From NCBI GenBank assembly GCA_013694495.1, contig JACDCH010000464.1, forward strand, positions 1 through 13,231: a DNA stretch of 13,231 nucleotides. Reading direction: 5' to 3'. The notes under the pieces were generated by a model. It worked only from the letters and a program-made list of their open reading frames with translations, was not told the DNA's origin and did not search any database. Below are positions 5,776-12,844 of this stretch, piece after piece. Source of the DNA: Acidimicrobiia bacterium (GTDB lineage: Bacteria > Actinomycetota > Acidimicrobiia > Acidimicrobiales > JACDCH01). Position numbers and translations under genes: made by a program. The stretch's first letter is position 1. Every line of letters begins with the position of its first letter.

Positions 5776-7922
5776 CCGAGCAGCGCACCTACTGCCGCAT
5801 CTGCGAACCGCTGTGCGGGCTCATCGCCACGGTCGAGGACGGTCGGCTCGTGAAGGTGCGGCCGAACCCCGATCACGTCCACTCGGAGGGTTTCTGCTGC
5901 ACCAAGGCGCAGGCGATGGTCGAGGTGACCTACGACCCCGATCGCCTCACCACGCCGATGCGCCGGGTGGGGGGACCGGGGGAGTTCGAGCCGGTCAGCT
6001 GGGAGGAGGCGCTGGCCGACATCACCGCCCGCCTCGCCGCCATCCGGACGGCGCACGGCAAACACGCACTCGCCACCTTCTTCGGGAACCCGCCCGCATT
6101 CTCCTTCGGGGCGATGCTCGCCATCTCGGGCTTCCAGCGAGCGTTGGGTGTCCAGTGGACCTACGGGGTCAATGCCGAGGACGGCGCCTCCCGCACGGTG
6201 GCGAGCCACCTCCTGTACGGCACGCCACTCTCGCTCCCGATCCCCGACCTGTGGCGCTCGCACCTGGCGATCGTGATCGGCGCGAACCCGCTCGTCTCGC
6301 ACGGTTCGATGGTGAGCGAGCCCCGGTTCCGCGAGGCGCTCGACAGCATCGTCGAGCGGGGCGGCCGTGTCGTCGTGGTGGATCCCCGCCGCACCCAGAC
6401 GGCGCGCCGCTACGAGCACGTCGGGATCCGCGCCGGCACCGACCCCTGGTTCCTGCTGGCGCTTCTGCACGTGCTCGTCCGCGAGAATCTGGTCGACCAC
6501 GACTTCCTGGCGACGCACTCCGTCGGCTTCGAGGTGCTGGCTGAACTGGTGGCGCCGTTCGACCCGGCCCGGTGCTCGGCCGAGTGCGGCGTGCCGGTCG
6601 ATGATCTCGTTGCCCTCGCCCACGCGTTCGCTGCCGCGCCGGGCGCCCTCGTCTACGGGCGTACGGGAACGTGCACCCAGAAGTTCGGCACGCTCAACAA
6701 CGTCCTCCAGGACCTCATCCCGATCGTCACCGGCAACGTCGAGCGGGCCGGCGGCGTCCTGCACGGGTGGGGCATCGTCGACTTCAGCCGCTTCGCGGAG
6801 CTCGGGGGCCTCGCCAGCTACGGCAAGGTGCGGAGCCGGACCACCGGCCAGCCAGACGTCGTCGGCATGCTGCCCTCGACCTCACTGGTCACCGACATCA
6901 CCGTGCCTGGTGACGGTCAGGTGCGGGCCCTGGTGGGCGTGGGGTGCAACCCGGTCCTCACCAGCGGCGGCGGGGGCCCGGCCATGGAGGAGGCCCTCGA
7001 GCAACTCGAGCTGCACGTCGCGCTCGACCTCTACATGAACGAGACGAACAAGCACGCCCACTACCTGCTCCCCGTCCAGGGCATGTTCGAGCGCGAGGAC
7101 ATCCCCCTCATCGGGCTCGGTCTCATGCTCCGGCCGGCGGTCTGGGCCACCGACGCGGTCATCGACCCCGTCGGCGAGGCCCGGTCCGAGTGGTGGATCC
7201 TCGATGATCTCGCCCGGCGACAGGGCGCCGGCGGCGCCTACCAGGTGGCGCCGATGCGGTGGCTCGCCAAGCTCGGCCTGCGGGTGACGCCGCGCCGCAT
7301 GGCGGACATCCTGCTGCGCACGAGCCGCGCCGGTGACTGGTTCGGTCTCCGGCGAGGCGGCATCAGCCTGCGCAAGCTGCTCGACGACGAGCCCGAGGGG
7401 CGACTGGTGCGCGAGGACCTGCCGATCCAGTCGGTGCGGCGCTGGCTGAAGACGAAGGACCGGCGGATCCATGTGGCGCCGTCCGAGCTGCGATCCGAGC
7501 TCGGTCGCCTCGCCGCCGACGTGGAGGATCCGAGGTTCCCGTTGCGGGTGATCGGGATGCGGGAGGTCCGCTCGCAGAACAGCTGGATGCACAACGTCGA
7601 GCGGCTGATGCCCGACAGTCGCGAGCACGCCGTGCTCCTGCACCCCGAGGATGCGGCGGCGGCCGGGCTCGTCGAGGGCGACGACGCCGAGATTACCTCC
7701 GCGAGTTCCACGATCGCCGTGCACGTGACCATCACCGACGAGATGACGCCCGGCACGATCGCCATCCCTCACGGCTGGGGCCACGCCGGTGGGTGGCAGC
7801 GCGCCAACCGCGCCGGTGGCCGCTCCTCGAACCTGCTTGCCTCGGGCGCCAACGAGGACCTGGAGGCGCTCGCCGGGATGTCGGTGCTCAACGGGATCCC
7901 CGTCCGCCTCACCAAGGTCTGA
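5769..7922 (+). CDS. Molybdopterin (bis-MGD) [4Fe-4S] oxidoreductase
   Basis: This 717-residue protein is a catalytic subunit of the DMSO reductase/formate dehydrogenase superfamily. The N-terminal cluster motif is C9-x2-C12-x3-C16 followed by C44-x-K46, ligating one [4Fe-4S]. The central molybdopterin domain follows (WEEALADI, the IVIGANPLVSH region, VVVDPRRT, RTGTCTQ, TGNVERAGG). The C-terminal dinucleotide-binding domain runs from about 590 to 717 (SWMHNVERL, LHPEDAAAAGL, IPHGWGH). No Tat signal is seen, so it is probably cytoplasmic. At the Mo-ligand region the sequence is NAEDGASR (135-142), with no Cys or selenocysteine, and D138 is a possible ligand by analogy. The start is GTG at 5769, overlapping the previous stop by 7 nt; GGAGGT at 5760-5765 is only 3 nt away, so CTG at 5772 cannot be excluded. 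No iron-sulfur or membrane partner subunit is adjacent. The substrate is unknown. Confidence 0.9.
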   Translation: MLTEQRTYCRICEPLCGLIATVEDGRLVKVRPNPDHVHSEGFCCTKAQAMVEVTYDPDRLTTPMRRVGGPGEFEPVSWEEALADITARLAAIRTAHGKHALATFFGNPPAFSFGAMLAISGFQRALGVQWTYGVNAEDGASRTVASHLLYGTPLSLPIPDLWRSHLAIVIGANPLVSHGSMVSEPRFREALDSIVERGGRVVVVDPRRTQTARRYEHVGIRAGTDPWFLLALLHVLVRENLVDHDFLATHSVGFEVLAELVAPFDPARCSAECGVPVDDLVALAHAFAAAPGALVYGRTGTCTQKFGTLNNVLQDLIPIVTGNVERAGGVLHGWGIVDFSRFAELGGLASYGKVRSRTTGQPDVVGMLPSTSLVTDITVPGDGQVRALVGVGCNPVLTSGGGGPAMEEALEQLELHVALDLYMNETNKHAHYLLPVQGMFEREDIPLIGLGLMLRPAVWATDAVIDPVGEARSEWWILDDLARRQGAGGAYQVAPMRWLAKLGLRVTPRRMADILLRTSRAGDWFGLRRGGISLRKLLDDEPEGRLVREDLPIQSVRRWLKTKDRRIHVAPSELRSELGRLAADVEDPRFPLRVIGMREVRSQNSWMHNVERLMPDSREHAVLLHPEDAAAAGLVEGDDAEITSASSTIAVHVTITDEMTPGTIAIPHGWGHAGGWQRANRAGGRSSNLLASGANEDLEALAGMSVLNGIPVRLTKV

Positions 7923-7947
7923 ACTGAAACCAACTCGCGCGAACCGC

Positions 7948-8718
7948 CTACTCGAAGCGCTGGCGGTGCTCGGCCACCGTGCCGGTGTCGTAGAGGCCGG
8001 TGACGGCGATGCGGTCGAGGTGGCGGGCGGTGGTGCGGTCGAGGTCGACCGCGGCGTCGACGAGCAGCTTGGCCAGCCCCATGCCCTCGGCCGGGATGGT
8101 GGCGAGGTCGGCCGCCAGCTCCCGCACCCGGGCCGTGAACCTTTCGGGCGCCACCACCTCCTGCACGAGCCCGATCTGCAGGGCTCGGTCGGCGTCGATG
8201 GTCTGGCCGGCCATGGCCACCCACTTGGCCCACGACGGCCCGACGATGCGGGTGAGGCGGGTGGTGCCGCCGCTGCCGGCCACGGCCCCGAAGCGCACCT
8301 CGGGCAGCGAGAAGGTGGTGGTGGTCGACGCCACCCGGATGTCGCACGAGCACGCCAGCTCCAACCCGACGCCGAAGCACGGGCCCTGGGCGGCCAGGAC
8401 CACCGGCTTCTCGGTGGCTTCGATGTCGTCGAAGAGCAGGTGCAGCTGGCGGTAGCGCTGCCGGAACGCCTGGCCCTGGTGCTCGGCCGGCTCGTAGAGA
8501 CCGCGGGCGAACCCACCCTGGAGGTCGAGGCCGGCGGTGAACCACTCGCCCTCGCCGGTGAGCACCAGCACCCGGAGGTCGGCCCGCTCCTGCATCGACC
8601 GCAGCGCGGCGCGCAGCGCGTCGAACATCTCGTCGGACACGGCGTTGCGCTTCTCCAGCCGCGTGAAGGTGACGGTCAGCACCGGTCCGTCCTCGTCGAC
8701 CCGCATGTGCTCACCCAT
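7948..8718 (-). CDS. Enoyl-CoA hydratase/isomerase family protein (crotonase)
   Basis: This 256-residue crotonase-fold protein probably acts on an acyl-CoA thioester. The oxyanion-hole segment is FTAGLDL (about 60-66) and the second segment GPCFGVGLELA. Both catalytic acids of classical enoyl-CoA hydratase are present: E120 (GVGLE) and E140 (SLPEVRFG), 20 residues apart as in rat mitochondrial hydratase (E144/E164). GSGGTTRL follows. Hydration of a 2-enoyl-CoA is therefore likely, though isomerase activity or an unusual substrate is possible. The ATG at 8718 overlaps the upstream stop by one base (TGATG) and has a G-rich GAGGGGGTGGG in front. An in-frame ATG at 8706 is the alternative start. 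It is the last gene of the minus-strand operon. It converges on the Mo-oxidoreductase gene across 25 nt in which I see no clear hairpin terminator. Confidence 0.93.
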   Translation of the reverse strand: MGEHMRVDEDGPVLTVTFTRLEKRNAVSDEMFDALRAALRSMQERADLRVLVLTGEGEWFTAGLDLQGGFARGLYEPAEHQGQAFRQRYRQLHLLFDDIEATEKPVVLAAQGPCFGVGLELACSCDIRVASTTTTFSLPEVRFGAVAGSGGTTRLTRIVGPSWAKWVAMAGQTIDADRALQIGLVQEVVAPERFTARVRELAADLATIPAEGMGLAKLLVDAAVDLDRTTARHLDRIAVTGLYDTGTVAEHRQRFE

Positions 8719-10319
8719 CAACCCACCCCCTCGGTCTGCAGCACCTCGAGGGTGCCGGCGCCGGCGTCGAGGCGCACCAGCATGCCCGTGCGCAGCCGCT
8801 CGGTGATGCGGTCGATGCCGACGACGCACGGCAGGCCCAGCTCCCGGGCGACGATGGCGGCGTGGCTGGTGTGGCTCCCTACCTCCACCACGATCCCGCC
8901 GAGCACCGGGAACACCGCCGCCCAGCTTGGGTCGGTCGTGCGGCAGGCGACGATGTCGCCGGGCTCAGCGTCGAACGCGGTGGCGAGGTCGGGCGCCACG
9001 AGGAGGCGGCCCTCCACCGCGCCAGGGGCGGCGCCCTCGCCGGTGAGGACCACCCCGCCGGCCACCACCTCGCCACCGTCGTCGGCCACCACCTCGATCG
9101 CCTCGGGGACGCCTTGCCAGATCCGTGGGAGGTCGAGCCGCTCGTAGCGGTCCTGGCGCGCCCGCCGCTCGGTGACGAGCGCGTCCAGGTCGGCGGGCAG
9201 TGCCGCCAGCTCGTCGACGGTGAGGAGGAACACGTCCTCGAGCCGGTCGAGCCGAGTGTCGGCGACCAGCCGTTCCCCGGCGGCGACAGCGGCGTGTCTA
9301 CCGACGTCGAGGGCCATGAGGAACGCCGTCTTGCCCACCTCCCGGAGCGGCACGGTGGCCGCGGTGCGGGCCAGCAGGAACCGGCCCGCGGCCCGCCGCC
9401 ACCCTTCCAGCGCGCCGAGCAGCTCGGTGGTGGCTCCGCACTGTGCCGCCCGCTGGCGGGCCAGCACGGCGTCGGGGCGGCGGTCGGCGTCGAGCCCGGC
9501 GTAGCGATCGACCATGCGCTTCAGCGGCGTCGGGTCCTGGCGCCACGACGGCGACTGGAGCTGGCCCTCGTCGGGGCCGTGGAAGCCGTGGCGGGCGACG
9601 ACGAACGGGAGGGCGAGCCGGCCGTCGGCGGCGGCTTGCAGGTCGCGCACCATGGCCAGCTCCTCGAGGTCGCCGAGCCCGGTGGTCGTCCGGTCGACGA
9701 CGTCGGTGATGCCCGTGGGCGCCGCCAGCTTCTCGAGGGCTTCGGCGAAGAGCAGCCCGACGATCGTCGCGGTGGTGTGCTCGACGATGATCTCCTCGAA
9801 GCGGCGCCGGGCCTCGAGGAGCAGCGCGACGGCCACCGGCACCGATGCGGGCGTGGTCGCGGTCGAGCTCGACCACCAGGCGCGGGTGTCGTCGAGGCGG
9901 CGGTGGATGCGGCGGCTGATAGTGGCGACCTGCACCGGCAGCCGGGCGGCGACGAAGGGCGCCCGCCGGTTGGTCGACTCGCCGGGGAGGTCGCGGGCGA
10001 AGCCCAACACCCGCTGCTCGGCCTCGGCGCCGGTCGTGCCTGGGGCCAGGTCGCCCATCCGGCGGGCGAGGTCGGGGTTGAGCGCGGCCCGTCCGAAGAA
10101 CACGGCCTGGAACCGGTCAGCGGGATCGGTCGGGATCGCCGTCATCGACCGGGGGAAGATGCCCTGCTCGTAGTACGACCGCCGGGCCCCCCGCTCGATG
10201 GCTGGGTACCAGAAGGTCCACGTCATCGGGGTGAGCACCCCGGGCATGGCCTCGGCCACGTTCACCGTCGTCCACGTCGTGGAGGCGGGGACCTCGGTGT
10301 GGAGCGGATCGGTGCCCAT
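8718..10319 (-). CDS. PEP-utilizing phosphotransferase-like protein, swivel His domain without ATP-binding domain
   Basis: This 533-residue protein is related to PEP synthase, rifampin phosphotransferase and phenylphosphate synthase. Residues 16-34 (W-x3-NVAEAMPGVLTPMTW) match the conserved opening of the substrate-binding middle domain of such enzymes. The C-terminal swivelling phospho-His domain has GSHTSHAAIVAREL, with H486 as the expected phosphorylated residue, then GLPCVVG. The N-terminal ATP-binding (PPDK_N) domain is absent and not encoded elsewhere in the window. The protein starts just where the middle domain starts, so this looks like a genuine short architecture and not a broken gene. 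Phenylphosphate synthase is known to split these domains over two proteins, so a partner in trans is plausible. The gene lies 3 nt after the AttH-like gene and overlaps the crotonase start. The substrate is unknown. Confidence 0.82.
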   Translation of the reverse strand: MGTDPLHTEVPASTTWTTVNVAEAMPGVLTPMTWTFWYPAIERGARRSYYEQGIFPRSMTAIPTDPADRFQAVFFGRAALNPDLARRMGDLAPGTTGAEAEQRVLGFARDLPGESTNRRAPFVAARLPVQVATISRRIHRRLDDTRAWWSSSTATTPASVPVAVALLLEARRRFEEIIVEHTTATIVGLLFAEALEKLAAPTGITDVVDRTTTGLGDLEELAMVRDLQAAADGRLALPFVVARHGFHGPDEGQLQSPSWRQDPTPLKRMVDRYAGLDADRRPDAVLARQRAAQCGATTELLGALEGWRRAAGRFLLARTAATVPLREVGKTAFLMALDVGRHAAVAAGERLVADTRLDRLEDVFLLTVDELAALPADLDALVTERRARQDRYERLDLPRIWQGVPEAIEVVADDGGEVVAGGVVLTGEGAAPGAVEGRLLVAPDLATAFDAEPGDIVACRTTDPSWAAVFPVLGGIVVEVGSHTSHAAIVARELGLPCVVGIDRITERLRTGMLVRLDAGAGTLEVLQTEGVG

Positions 10320-10322
10320 CGC

Positions 10323-11513
10323 CTACATGCCCTCGCCTAGGGCCCGGTAGGTGGGGTCGTCGAACCCGTAGCGGTGGTGCACGCCGTCCACCCAGAACTC
10401 GACGTGGGCGACCGCCGGTTCGGTGGTGCCGTCGGGTGCCGTGAGCGCGCCGCCTGCGACGTGCTCGATGCCGCGCGTGCGGCGCACCAGCGGGAGGCCC
10501 TCGCCACCCTGGTGGTCCATCGGCTGGTGCGAGACGTCGAAGTCGTCCCACTCCACGCTCACGCCCTCGCCGTGCCACGTCTGCCAGGTGCCGCCGTCGC
10601 GCCATCCGCCGATCCAGCCGCCGAGGGGCCAGAGCAGCCACGGCGGGGCGGCGATGTCGAAGTCGAGCCGCCACTCGCCTCCATCGGCATCGACGGCGGT
10701 GACGGTGCCGCCTTCGAGGAGCTTGTCGCCCGCGGACAGCCGCAGTTCGTGGCCGACGTCGGTGAGCTCGACGCCGTCGAGGGCGCCATCGACCGGTGTG
10801 GTGAGGTGCCCGCCGGCCGTCGGGGCCAGGCCGTCGGCGTCCTCGTGACGGGCGATGAACCCGGCGTGGCTCGGGGTGGTGACGAAAGTCCACAGCCGAA
10901 GCGCCCGGGGTGTGCCCACCGGCGAGGTCGGCGGCGGGAGCAGGTCGCGACGAGGGGCGATGGGGGCCGCCTCGTAGTAGAGCCCCCAGGAGTGGTCGCG
11001 GCTGGCGCCCCACGTGGCCGGCTCGACGGCGAGGGTGCGCCCGTCGATGGTGATCGACCCCGAGGCCCGACCCGCCTGGCAGTAGCGGTGCTGGTCGTGG
11101 AGCAGGCGGCCGTCCTGCACTTGGTGGTGGTGCGCCTCCTCGTAGGGCTCGGCGGCCGCCTGCCACTCGACGTCGAAGCCGAGGCCGGCGCCGGGGTCGT
11201 CGAGCCGCAGGCGGATGCGTTGCATCGGCTCGACGAACTCGACGGTCAATGGGCCGATGGTCGTCTCGCAGTCGGGGCGCCAGCGCCGGCTCAGCCGCAC
11301 CGTCCGCTGGTGCCCGTCGAGGCCCAGCCCGGTTGCCGCGCCGACGAGGTCGAGGTTGGGGTGCACCCGCAACGTGAGGAAGAGGTAGGCGGCCTCCTCG
11401 GCGCTGTAGACGCTGAAGAAGTAGCCGTCGCTGAACCCCGCCGCCGACTGGGAGACCTCGTGGACCGGTCGGGCCGTCTGGTGGACCGGGAAGTCGTCGT
11501 AGCGCGACAGCAC
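10323..11513 (-). CDS. AttH/CrtC-like beta-rich protein (tentative)
   Basis: This 396-residue protein has no signal peptide or membrane helix and is probably cytoplasmic. It is rich in Trp, Gly and charged residues and looks beta-strand rich throughout. The most distinctive motif is WGASRDHSWGLYY, with D173, H174 and W176. It recalls the DH-x-WG motif of AttH, tocopherol-cyclase and hydroxyneurosporene-synthase-like (CrtC) proteins, a double-lipocalin fold. I recall similar actinobacterial proteins of unknown function beginning RYDDFPxHQ. The family match is from memory of motifs and is tentative. CrtC-type members hydrate isoprenoid double bonds, but that activity is not shown here. It is the first gene of a three-gene operon with the phosphotransferase-like and crotonase genes. 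The GTG start at 11513 has no Shine-Dalgarno; the -10-like TACTAT is 6 nt upstream, suggesting a leaderless mRNA. Confidence 0.62.
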   Translation of the reverse strand: MLSRYDDFPVHQTARPVHEVSQSAAGFSDGYFFSVYSAEEAAYLFLTLRVHPNLDLVGAATGLGLDGHQRTVRLSRRWRPDCETTIGPLTVEFVEPMQRIRLRLDDPGAGLGFDVEWQAAAEPYEEAHHHQVQDGRLLHDQHRYCQAGRASGSITIDGRTLAVEPATWGASRDHSWGLYYEAAPIAPRRDLLPPPTSPVGTPRALRLWTFVTTPSHAGFIARHEDADGLAPTAGGHLTTPVDGALDGVELTDVGHELRLSAGDKLLEGGTVTAVDADGGEWRLDFDIAAPPWLLWPLGGWIGGWRDGGTWQTWHGEGVSVEWDDFDVSHQPMDHQGGEGLPLVRRTRGIEHVAGGALTAPDGTTEPAVAHVEFWVDGVHHRYGFDDPTYRALGEGM

Positions 11514-11518
11514 ACCGG

Positions 11519-11527
11519 GATAGTATC
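11519..11527. promoter_or_regulatory. Candidate operator palindrome GATAGTATC
   Basis: GATA-G-TATC is a perfect inverted repeat around one central base. It lies in the short, AT-rich gap between the divergent AttH-like and MarR genes and overlaps the -10 of the minus-strand promoter. That is a logical place for MarR binding. The half-sites (4 nt) are short, so chance occurrence is possible. Confidence 0.35.
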
Positions 11528-11549
11528 ATGTGAGAACAAGTTGCGTCAG
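11520..11549 (-). promoter_or_regulatory. Predicted promoter of the minus-strand operon, leaderless
   Basis: Read on the minus strand, there is CTGACG (-35-like, TGAC matching TTGACA) at 11549-11544, 18 nt, then TACTAT (-10, TAnnnT) at 11525-11520. Six nucleotides then precede the GTG start at 11513. Initiation 6-8 nt after the -10 would put the transcript start on or next to the start codon, and no Shine-Dalgarno is present. Leaderless transcripts of this layout are common in actinobacteria. Confidence 0.5.
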
Positions 11550-11556
11550 GGGAGGG
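11549..11556 (+). promoter_or_regulatory. Shine-Dalgarno site of the MarR gene
   Basis: GGGGAGGG lies 5 nt before the GTG at 11562 and selects this start over the in-frame TTG at 11541. Confidence 0.7.
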
Positions 11557-11561
11557 TCTGG

Positions 11562-11999
11562 GTGAGCAGCGAGGTTCCGGCCGAACGGATCACGTACGCA
11601 GGGGCGACCACGGCGGTGCTGCGCGCCCACCGTCTCGTCACCCAGCGGGTTGAGACGGTCCTCGCGCCGCTCGGTCTGACCATGGCCCGCTTCGAGGTCC
11701 TCGGCCTCCTCAACGCCCGGTCCGACGGTGAACTCTCCTTCACCGACCTCAAGAGGGTCACGCTGATGCACCCGGCGACGATGGGCCACACCATCCGCAA
11801 GCTCGAGGCCGACGGGCTGCTGCGCCGCCGCCCCGACACCGTCGACGGTCGGGCCCAGGTGGCCGTGCTCACCCGGCGGGGACGGACCCTCGCCGACCGC
11901 GGTACGCGGGCGCTCGACGCCATCCGGTTCGGTCTCGAGGATCTCGACGAGGCCGGCGCGCGGCGCCTCGACCGGCAGCTGTCGGAGCTCCGGCGATGA
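11562..11999 (+). CDS. MarR-family transcriptional regulator
   Basis: This 145-residue protein has the typical MarR length and layout: an N-terminal dimerisation helix (about 12-35) and a winged helix-turn-helix from about 40 to 105. The recognition helix region is MHPATMGHTIRKLEADGLL (69-87), the wing is DGRAQVAVLT (95-104), and a C-terminal dimerisation helix follows. MarR proteins usually repress divergent genes and release DNA on binding a small aromatic or acyl ligand. Here the divergent AttH-like operon and its own operon share a 48-nt promoter gap, so it probably controls both. The frame is open far upstream, but GTG at 11562 with its strong purine-rich site gives the family length. 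The stop overlaps the amidohydrolase start by 4 nt (ATGA). Confidence 0.9.
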   Translation: MSSEVPAERITYAGATTAVLRAHRLVTQRVETVLAPLGLTMARFEVLGLLNARSDGELSFTDLKRVTLMHPATMGHTIRKLEADGLLRRRPDTVDGRAQVAVLTRRGRTLADRGTRALDAIRFGLEDLDEAGARRLDRQLSELRR

Positions 12000-12844
12000 C
12001 GAAGCTGACGCCGATGATCGATCCGCTGGTCAACGTGGCGAACGCCTGGATGGCGAAGTCGTCCATCACCCGGCGGGCGAAGGCCGAGGTGTTCAAGGCC
12101 GGCGACGACTTCGAGCGCGATCTGAGCGCCGCCGAGCTGGTCGAGCGGATGGACCGGGCCGGCATCGCCAAGGCGATCATCGGCGTCGACCCCGAGCAAC
12201 CGCTGCCCTGGGTGCTCGAGTTCGCGGCGTCGCACCCCGACCGGTTCGCGTTCGCGGCCGAGCCCCGGCTCAAGCACGGCCTCGAGGCGGTCTGGGCCGT
12301 CGAGGACCTCTGCCGCGACCACCCGGTGGTCGCCGTGCGCGTCGCACCGATGTTCGTCGGGGCCCCGGTCACCGACGCGGCGTACGTCCCCACGATCGTC
12401 AAGTGCATCGAGCTCGACGTGCCGCTGTGCCTCACCACTGGCATCCCCGGTCCCCCCGGCCTGCCCGCCGACCTCCAGCACCCGATGGCCCTCGACCCGG
12501 TCCTGCTGGCGTACCCCCAGCTGAAGGTCGTGATGCTGCACGGCGCCGACCCGTGGTGGGCCGAGGCCATCCGGCTGCTGCGACGCCACCGGAATCTCTG
12601 GATGTGCACCTCCGCGTGGCCACCGTCGAGGCTCCCCGAGATCCTCGTGGCGTACCTGCGGGGCGCGGGCGCGCGGAAGATCCTCTCCGGGAGCGACCAC
12701 CCGGTCGTCACCATCGAGCGCTGCGCCGAGGAGGCCCGCGCACTCGGGCTGCCCCCGGAGGCTGAGCGGCGGTACCTCCACGACAACGCGATGGACCTGT
12801 TCTTCGGAGAGCGGCACAGCCGCCATGTCGTCCATGCCGGCTGA
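11996..12844 (+). CDS. Amidohydrolase-2 family protein lacking the N-terminal HxH
   Basis: This 282-residue protein is of the TIM-barrel amidohydrolase type (PF04909-like, the family of ACMSD and related decarboxylases/hydrolases). Features visible are an early strand MIDPLVNV, DRFAFAAEP, a GIPGPPGLPADLQHP segment, VVMLHGADPW with H182, and ILSGSDHP with D234 near the C-terminus, equivalent to the conserved His and Asp of the family. The usual N-terminal metal motif (D-x-HxH after the first strand) is replaced by IDPLVNVANAW, which has no His. It may use a different or single-metal site, or act as a non-classical hydrolase, decarboxylase or hydratase. The start is ATGA-coupled to the MarR gene. 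The end overlaps the acyl-CoA synthetase gene, which suggests action on a CoA-linked or pre-CoA carboxylic acid. Confidence 0.82.
   Translation: MTKLTPMIDPLVNVANAWMAKSSITRRAKAEVFKAGDDFERDLSAAELVERMDRAGIAKAIIGVDPEQPLPWVLEFAASHPDRFAFAAEPRLKHGLEAVWAVEDLCRDHPVVAVRVAPMFVGAPVTDAAYVPTIVKCIELDVPLCLTTGIPGPPGLPADLQHPMALDPVLLAYPQLKVVMLHGADPWWAEAIRLLRRHRNLWMCTSAWPPSRLPEILVAYLRGAGARKILSGSDHPVVTIERCAEEARALGLPPEAERRYLHDNAMDLFFGERHSRHVVHAG

Noticed and set aside
7789..9147. A 452-codon plus-strand frame across the end of the Mo-enzyme gene and the crotonase gene
   Set aside because: It overlaps two well-supported genes and has no recognisable protein motif; it is a GC-driven antisense shadow.
8862..10340. 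A 492-codon open frame on the plus strand opposite the phosphotransferase-like gene
   Set aside because: The minus-strand frame has clear family motifs and coupled starts and stops; this frame has compositional bias only and no plausible ribosome site or domain.
10374..11561. Upstream extension of the MarR frame to 10374
   Set aside because: It would add about 396 residues of antisense sequence opposite the AttH-like gene; GTG at 11562 has a strong Shine-Dalgarno and gives the normal MarR length.
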